Assembly (NCBI RefSeq): GCF_000739815.1
Contig: NZ_BBJJ01000071.1
Span: 1 to 32,793, forward strand
Length of the DNA: 32,793 nucleotides
Direction: 5' to 3'
DNA from: Paraburkholderia mimosarum LMG 23256 = NBRC 106338
GTDB lineage: Bacteria; Pseudomonadota; Gammaproteobacteria; Burkholderiales; Burkholderiaceae
The notes below the pieces were generated by a model. It was not told the origin of the DNA, searched no databases, and worked only from the letters and a program-made list of their open reading frames with translations. Positions within the stretch are counted from its first letter, which is position 1. Each line of letters opens with the position of its first letter. The position numbers and the translations under genes are program-made. This document shows, in pieces, positions 30,047-32,793 of the stretch.

Positions 30047-31312
30047 TCAGCCGGGTTCGCTCGCGCGTTCGAGCATCGCGTGCAGCAGCACGTTCGCACC
30101 CGCCTCGATCCATTCGCTCGTCGCGTCCTCGATTTCGTTGTGACTGATCCCGTCTATGCACGGCACGAACACCATCGAGGTCGGCGCGACCGTCGCGAGA
30201 TAGCAGGCATCGTGGCCCGCGCCCGAAACGATATCGCGGTTCGAGTAGCCAAAGCGCTCCGCCGCCGCGCGCACGGAATTCACGCAGGCCTTGTCGAACG
30301 GCACGGGTGCGTAATAGAAAATTTGCTCGAGCTGGGTTTCGAGCTTGCCTTGCTCGGCAATCCTCGCGATGCCTTCGCGCAATTCGGCGTCCATCTGCGC
30401 GAGCACGTCGTCCTGCGGGTGACGAAAATCGATGGTGAAGAACACGCGGCCCGGAATCACGTTGCGCGAATTCGGATGCACCTGCATCATCCCGACCGTC
30501 GCGCAGGCAAGCGGCGCGTGGCGCAAACCGATTTCGTTCACGAGCTGCACGACACGCGAGGCGCCCAGCAGCGCATCGCGGCGGCGCGGCATGGGCGTGG
30601 GCCCCGCGTGCGCTTCCTGGCCGGTGAGCACGACTTCGTACCAGCGCTGGCCCTGCGCGTCCGTCACGACGCCGATGGTCTTGTTCTCGGCTTCGAGTAT
30701 CGGCCCCTGCTCGATATGCAACTCGAACGCCGCATGAATCTTGCGTCCGCCACACGGCAGTTCGCCCGCATAGCCGATGCGCTGCAATTCCTCGCCGATC
30801 GTCTTGCCTTCGATATCCTTGCGCGAAAGCCCATAGTCGAGCGTGAAGACGCCCGCAAACACGCCGGATGCGACCATGGCCGGCGCGAAGCGCGAGCCTT
30901 CCTCGTTTGTCCAGATCACGGTTTCCACGGGGCGCTCGGTCTGGATGCCGTGATCGTTGAGCGAGCAGATCACCTCGAGCCCGCCCAGCACGCCGTAGAT
31001 GCCGTCGAAGCGACCGCCGGTGGGCTGCGAATCCGCGTGCGAACCGGTGATCACGGGCGGCAGGTCGTTGTTGCGCCCCGCGCGGCGCATGAACACGTTA
31101 CCCATCTGATCGACGCTCACCGTGCAGCCCGCCTCCTTCGCCCATTGCACGATGAGATCGCGCCCCGCTTTGTCGAGGTCGGTGAGCGCGAGGCGGCACA
31201 CGCCGCCCTTCGGTGTGGCACCGATCTTCGCCATTTCCATCAGGCTGTCCCACAAACGCTGGCCGTTCACATGGATCGCGGTCGTCAGCGCGGCTTCGCT
31301 TACTGCGTTCAT
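30047..31312 (-). CDS. Zn-dependent hydrolase, beta-ureidopropionase / N-carbamoyl amino acid amidohydrolase
   Basis: This 421-residue M20-family amidase carries GSHADSQPTGGRFDG (His92, Asp103), TNEEGSRF (Glu137/138), ELHIEQG (His199) and a C-terminal GISHNE. These form the binuclear metal site of the allantoate amidohydrolase, carbamoylase and beta-alanine synthase group. In this operon the expected reaction is N-carbamoyl-beta-alanine to beta-alanine, CO2 and ammonia, the last reductive step. ATG 31312 has AGGAG seven bases upstream; an ATG at 31351 is also in frame. It is the first gene of the leftward operon, with a 5' leader of about 140 bases after the operator. L-carbamoylase activity is a possible side function. 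Confidence 0.92.
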   Translation of the reverse strand: MNAVSEAALTTAIHVNGQRLWDSLMEMAKIGATPKGGVCRLALTDLDKAGRDLIVQWAKEAGCTVSVDQMGNVFMRRAGRNNDLPPVITGSHADSQPTGGRFDGIYGVLGGLEVICSLNDHGIQTERPVETVIWTNEEGSRFAPAMVASGVFAGVFTLDYGLSRKDIEGKTIGEELQRIGYAGELPCGGRKIHAAFELHIEQGPILEAENKTIGVVTDAQGQRWYEVVLTGQEAHAGPTPMPRRRDALLGASRVVQLVNEIGLRHAPLACATVGMMQVHPNSRNVIPGRVFFTIDFRHPQDDVLAQMDAELREGIARIAEQGKLETQLEQIFYYAPVPFDKACVNSVRAAAERFGYSNRDIVSGAGHDACYLATVAPTSMVFVPCIDGISHNEIEDATSEWIEAGANVLLHAMLERASEPG

Positions 31313-31442
31313 GCGTGTTCTCCTGTCCGTGTTCGTCAAACGTGCATTCATGCCGCCCTATGCCACCGGATTGGGCGTGAAGCGCCACAACGGTGCGCGC
31401 TTCGATGGCGCTGTGCGGTTCGCGAAACCCCGCTCTTCGAAT

Positions 31443-31460
31443 CCTGTCCGATTGGACAGG
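31443..31460. promoter_or_regulatory. Perfect 18-bp palindrome, probable operator of the pyrimidine operon
   Basis: CCTGTCC-GATT-GGACAGG has perfect 7-base arms. It abuts the -10 element of the leftward promoter and would be centred on the transcription start. It lies between the operon and the divergent TetR-family gene. This geometry is that of a repressor blocking initiation. The spacing resembles RutR-type sites (arms around a short centre), but the sequence is not the E. coli one. Confidence 0.65.
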
Positions 31461-31488
31461 TTGTAGACGATAATTTTCGCGAATTCAA
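31460..31488 (-). promoter_or_regulatory. Sigma-70 promoter for the reductive pyrimidine operon
   Basis: Read leftwards: -35 TTGAAT (31483-31488), a 17-base spacer, and -10 TACAAC (31460-31465). The predicted start is near 31453, inside the palindrome at 31443-31460. The match to consensus is moderate, but spacing and operator placement support it. Confidence 0.55.
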
Positions 31489-31666
31489 TGCGGTGTTACG
31501 AGCGAGAAGCGTGCCATCGATGTTGCAGTGCGCGATGCGCACACCGCTTGCCCACGCGTTTTCCCCGAGGCTGGCGAATGCACGTGGCGCTTACATCGTG
31601 ACTACAATGAAGCCGGCATGGGCGCAAATGCTGCGCGCAGCCGCTTTCCTTCTGAACGGACCGACC

Positions 31667-32386
31667 ATGATGCGCGACGACGATCCCAATTCGCGATCCG
31701 CCACCCACGCGATGCGCGGCCCGGCGCACGAGCAGGGACCCTCTGACGCGGCGCACAAGCCGCGCCGCAAAGCCGCCATTCGCGAATCGAACGAGTCGCA
31801 TCTGCTCGCCTGCGCGGAGGCCGTGTTCGCCGAACGCGGATTCGAAGGTGCGAGCACGGCGCTGATCGCCGATCGCGCGGGCTTGCCGAAAGCCAATCTG
31901 CATTACTACTTTCCAACCAAGCTCGCGCTCTATTGGCGTGTGCTCGACGACGTGTTCGAGGAATGGAACGCGGCCGCCAACACCTTCGACGCGAGCGACG
32001 ATCCGGTCGTGGCGATCGGCGGTTACGTGCGCGCGAAAATGGCGCTCTCGCGGCGCAGGCCGCTCGGCTCGAAGGTATGGGCGAACGAGATCATCGGCGG
32101 CGCGACGCATATGCAGGACATCCTGCTCGAGCGCGTGAAGCCGTGGATGGAAACGCGCGTGAAGCTGATCGAGCACTGGATTACCGAAGGATTGCTCGCG
32201 CCCGTCGATCCGAAAACGCTGCTCTTCATGATCTGGGCGACCACGCAGCACTATGCCGATTTCGAGGCGCAAATTCGTGCGCTCTCGGGCAAGCGCGCGC
32301 TTTCGGCGGCGGGTTTCGAGGCAAGCACCGAGGAGGTGGTGAAACTGCTTTTGCGTGCGAGCGGCGCGCGCTCGCCTGGGCAATAA
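31667..32386 (+). CDS. TetR family regulator, RutR-like
   Basis: This protein of about 239 residues has a TetR helix-turn-helix: LLACAEAVFAERGFEGASTA, then LIADRAGLPKANLHYYFPTK, LALYWRVL. The ligand domain has KVWANEIIGGATHMQD and MIWATTQHYADFEAQI, as in the RutR group that senses uracil or thymine. The N-terminal ~45 residues are polar and low-complexity. The start is uncertain: ATG 31667 or 31670 is preferred, while an in-frame ATG at 31613 follows a TACAAT that may be its -10. The gene is divergent from the pyrimidine operon and likely represses it through the 31443-31460 palindrome. The open frame continues far upstream on this strand, but that part is antisense to the hydrolase gene. Confidence 0.88.
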   Translation: MMRDDDPNSRSATHAMRGPAHEQGPSDAAHKPRRKAAIRESNESHLLACAEAVFAERGFEGASTALIADRAGLPKANLHYYFPTKLALYWRVLDDVFEEWNAAANTFDASDDPVVAIGGYVRAKMALSRRRPLGSKVWANEIIGGATHMQDILLERVKPWMETRVKLIEHWITEGLLAPVDPKTLLFMIWATTQHYADFEAQIRALSGKRALSAAGFEASTEEVVKLLLRASGARSPGQ

Positions 32387-32421
32387 ACCGCCGCGCGCCG
32401 TTGCGCGGAGCCAAAACCAAA

Positions 32422-32453
32422 AAAGCCCGCCTGAATCGCTTCAGGCGGGCTTT
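32422..32453. terminator. Strong bidirectional rho-independent terminator
   Basis: A perfect 14-base stem, AAAGCCCGCCTGAA (32422-32435) with TTCAGGCGGGCTTT (32440-32453), encloses a TCGC loop. T-rich sequence follows on the plus strand and A-rich sequence precedes it. It sits between two convergent genes, the TetR gene and the permease gene, and can end transcription from both sides. Confidence 0.93.
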
Positions 32454-32482
32454 CAGTTTTGCGCGGCGCGCTGGACAGACGC

Positions 32483-32793
32483 TCAATGCACGGCCATACC
32501 TTCGAGCACTTCGTCGTGCTCCTGGCGTTCCGCGAGGTACGGCGAGCGGTAACCCGAATTCACGCCCCAGTAATAGAACACGAGCGAGAACAGCGCGACG
32601 ACCAGCATGTCCCAGCCGTACGGAAGCAGCCCGCTGCCGCCGAACTGCTTGCTGCCGATCAGCGAGAGCAGCGCCATGATCGGCAGGTACGCGCACAGCC
32701 ACCACGCGGCCTTCAGATCCTGGCCCCAGCCTTCATAGCCCTGCTTGCCCTGGAAGTAGAAGTACACCGGCAGCGCCACGACCATCAGCAGGA
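32483..32793 (-). CDS. APC-type amino acid permease, C-terminal part (5' end outside window)
   Basis: Only the last ~103 residues are present; the frame is open to the right edge. Three hydrophobic segments are visible: LLMVVALPVYFYFQG, AAWWLCAYLPIMALLSLIG and YGWDMLVVALFSLVFYYWGV. A short cytoplasmic tail, RSPYLAERQEHDEVLEGMAV, follows. The pattern fits the C-terminal end of Burkholderiales APC family permeases. The substrate cannot be told from this fragment. It ends 30 bases from the shared terminator. Confidence 0.7.
   Translation of the reverse strand, partial: LLMVVALPVYFYFQGKQGYEGWGQDLKAAWWLCAYLPIMALLSLIGSKQFGGSGLLPYGWDMLVVALFSLVFYYWGVNSGYRSPYLAERQEHDEVLEGMAVH

Noticed and set aside
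30029..31666. Upstream extension of the TetR reading frame to a 785-codon protein
   Set aside because: This part is antisense to the Zn-hydrolase gene and has shadow-type composition. Only the C-terminal ~239 codons look like a protein family.

Overview
The window is GC-rich, densely packed DNA whose genes read like a Burkholderiales chromosome, most likely Paraburkholderia or Caballeronia-like. That placement rests on protein flavour, GC content and the porin remnant; no rRNA or other phylogenetic marker is present. Almost every gene lies on the minus strand. The plus strand carries three regulators, each next to the minus-strand block it probably controls.

Region 1 (1-6361, minus) is a medium-chain polyhydroxyalkanoate (PHA) module. 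Transcribed leftwards, it runs: acyl-CoA ligase, MaoC-type enoyl-CoA hydratase, class II-like PHA synthase, phasin, PhaZ-type depolymerase, and a DUF445 membrane protein cut by the window edge. Together these genes could activate fatty acids, make (R)-3-hydroxyacyl-CoA, polymerise it, coat the granule and later break it down. A 7-bp-arm palindrome lies upstream of the ligase, followed by the 3' remnant of a porin gene.

Region 2 (7024-15172) looks like an aromatic or indolic catabolic cluster. It holds a metal-dependent cyclase-family hydrolase, a MarR regulator, a 4HBT-type thioesterase, the two genes of an indolepyruvate:ferredoxin oxidoreductase-like enzyme, a flavin reductase, a RutA-like flavin monooxygenase and a second winged-helix regulator. 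A near-identical 18-bp motif occurs in the cyclase/MarR intergenic region and upstream of the oxidoreductase operon, so one MarR protein probably controls both. The proposed route (cyclic amide hydrolysis, then oxidative decarboxylation of the 2-oxo acid to an acyl-CoA, then thioester hydrolysis) is the best candidate here for a poorly described system.

Region 3 (15405-23623, minus) is a two-gene signalling operon. The first gene encodes a 2016-residue soluble hybrid histidine kinase with about twelve consecutive HAMP-like modules, resembling fungal group III (Nik1/Os-1) kinases. The second encodes a receiver-GAF-kinase-receiver protein. A sigma-54-like promoter candidate lies upstream.

Region 4 (24120-32386) is a complete reductive pyrimidine catabolic operon: beta-ureidopropionase-type hydrolase, dihydropyrimidine dehydrogenase subunits PreT and PreA, an NCS1 permease and dihydropyrimidinase. 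A divergent RutR-like TetR regulator flanks it. A perfect 18-bp palindrome abuts a good sigma-70 promoter for the operon and is the likely operator. A strong bidirectional terminator follows the regulator, and the C-terminal end of an APC-type permease runs off the right edge.
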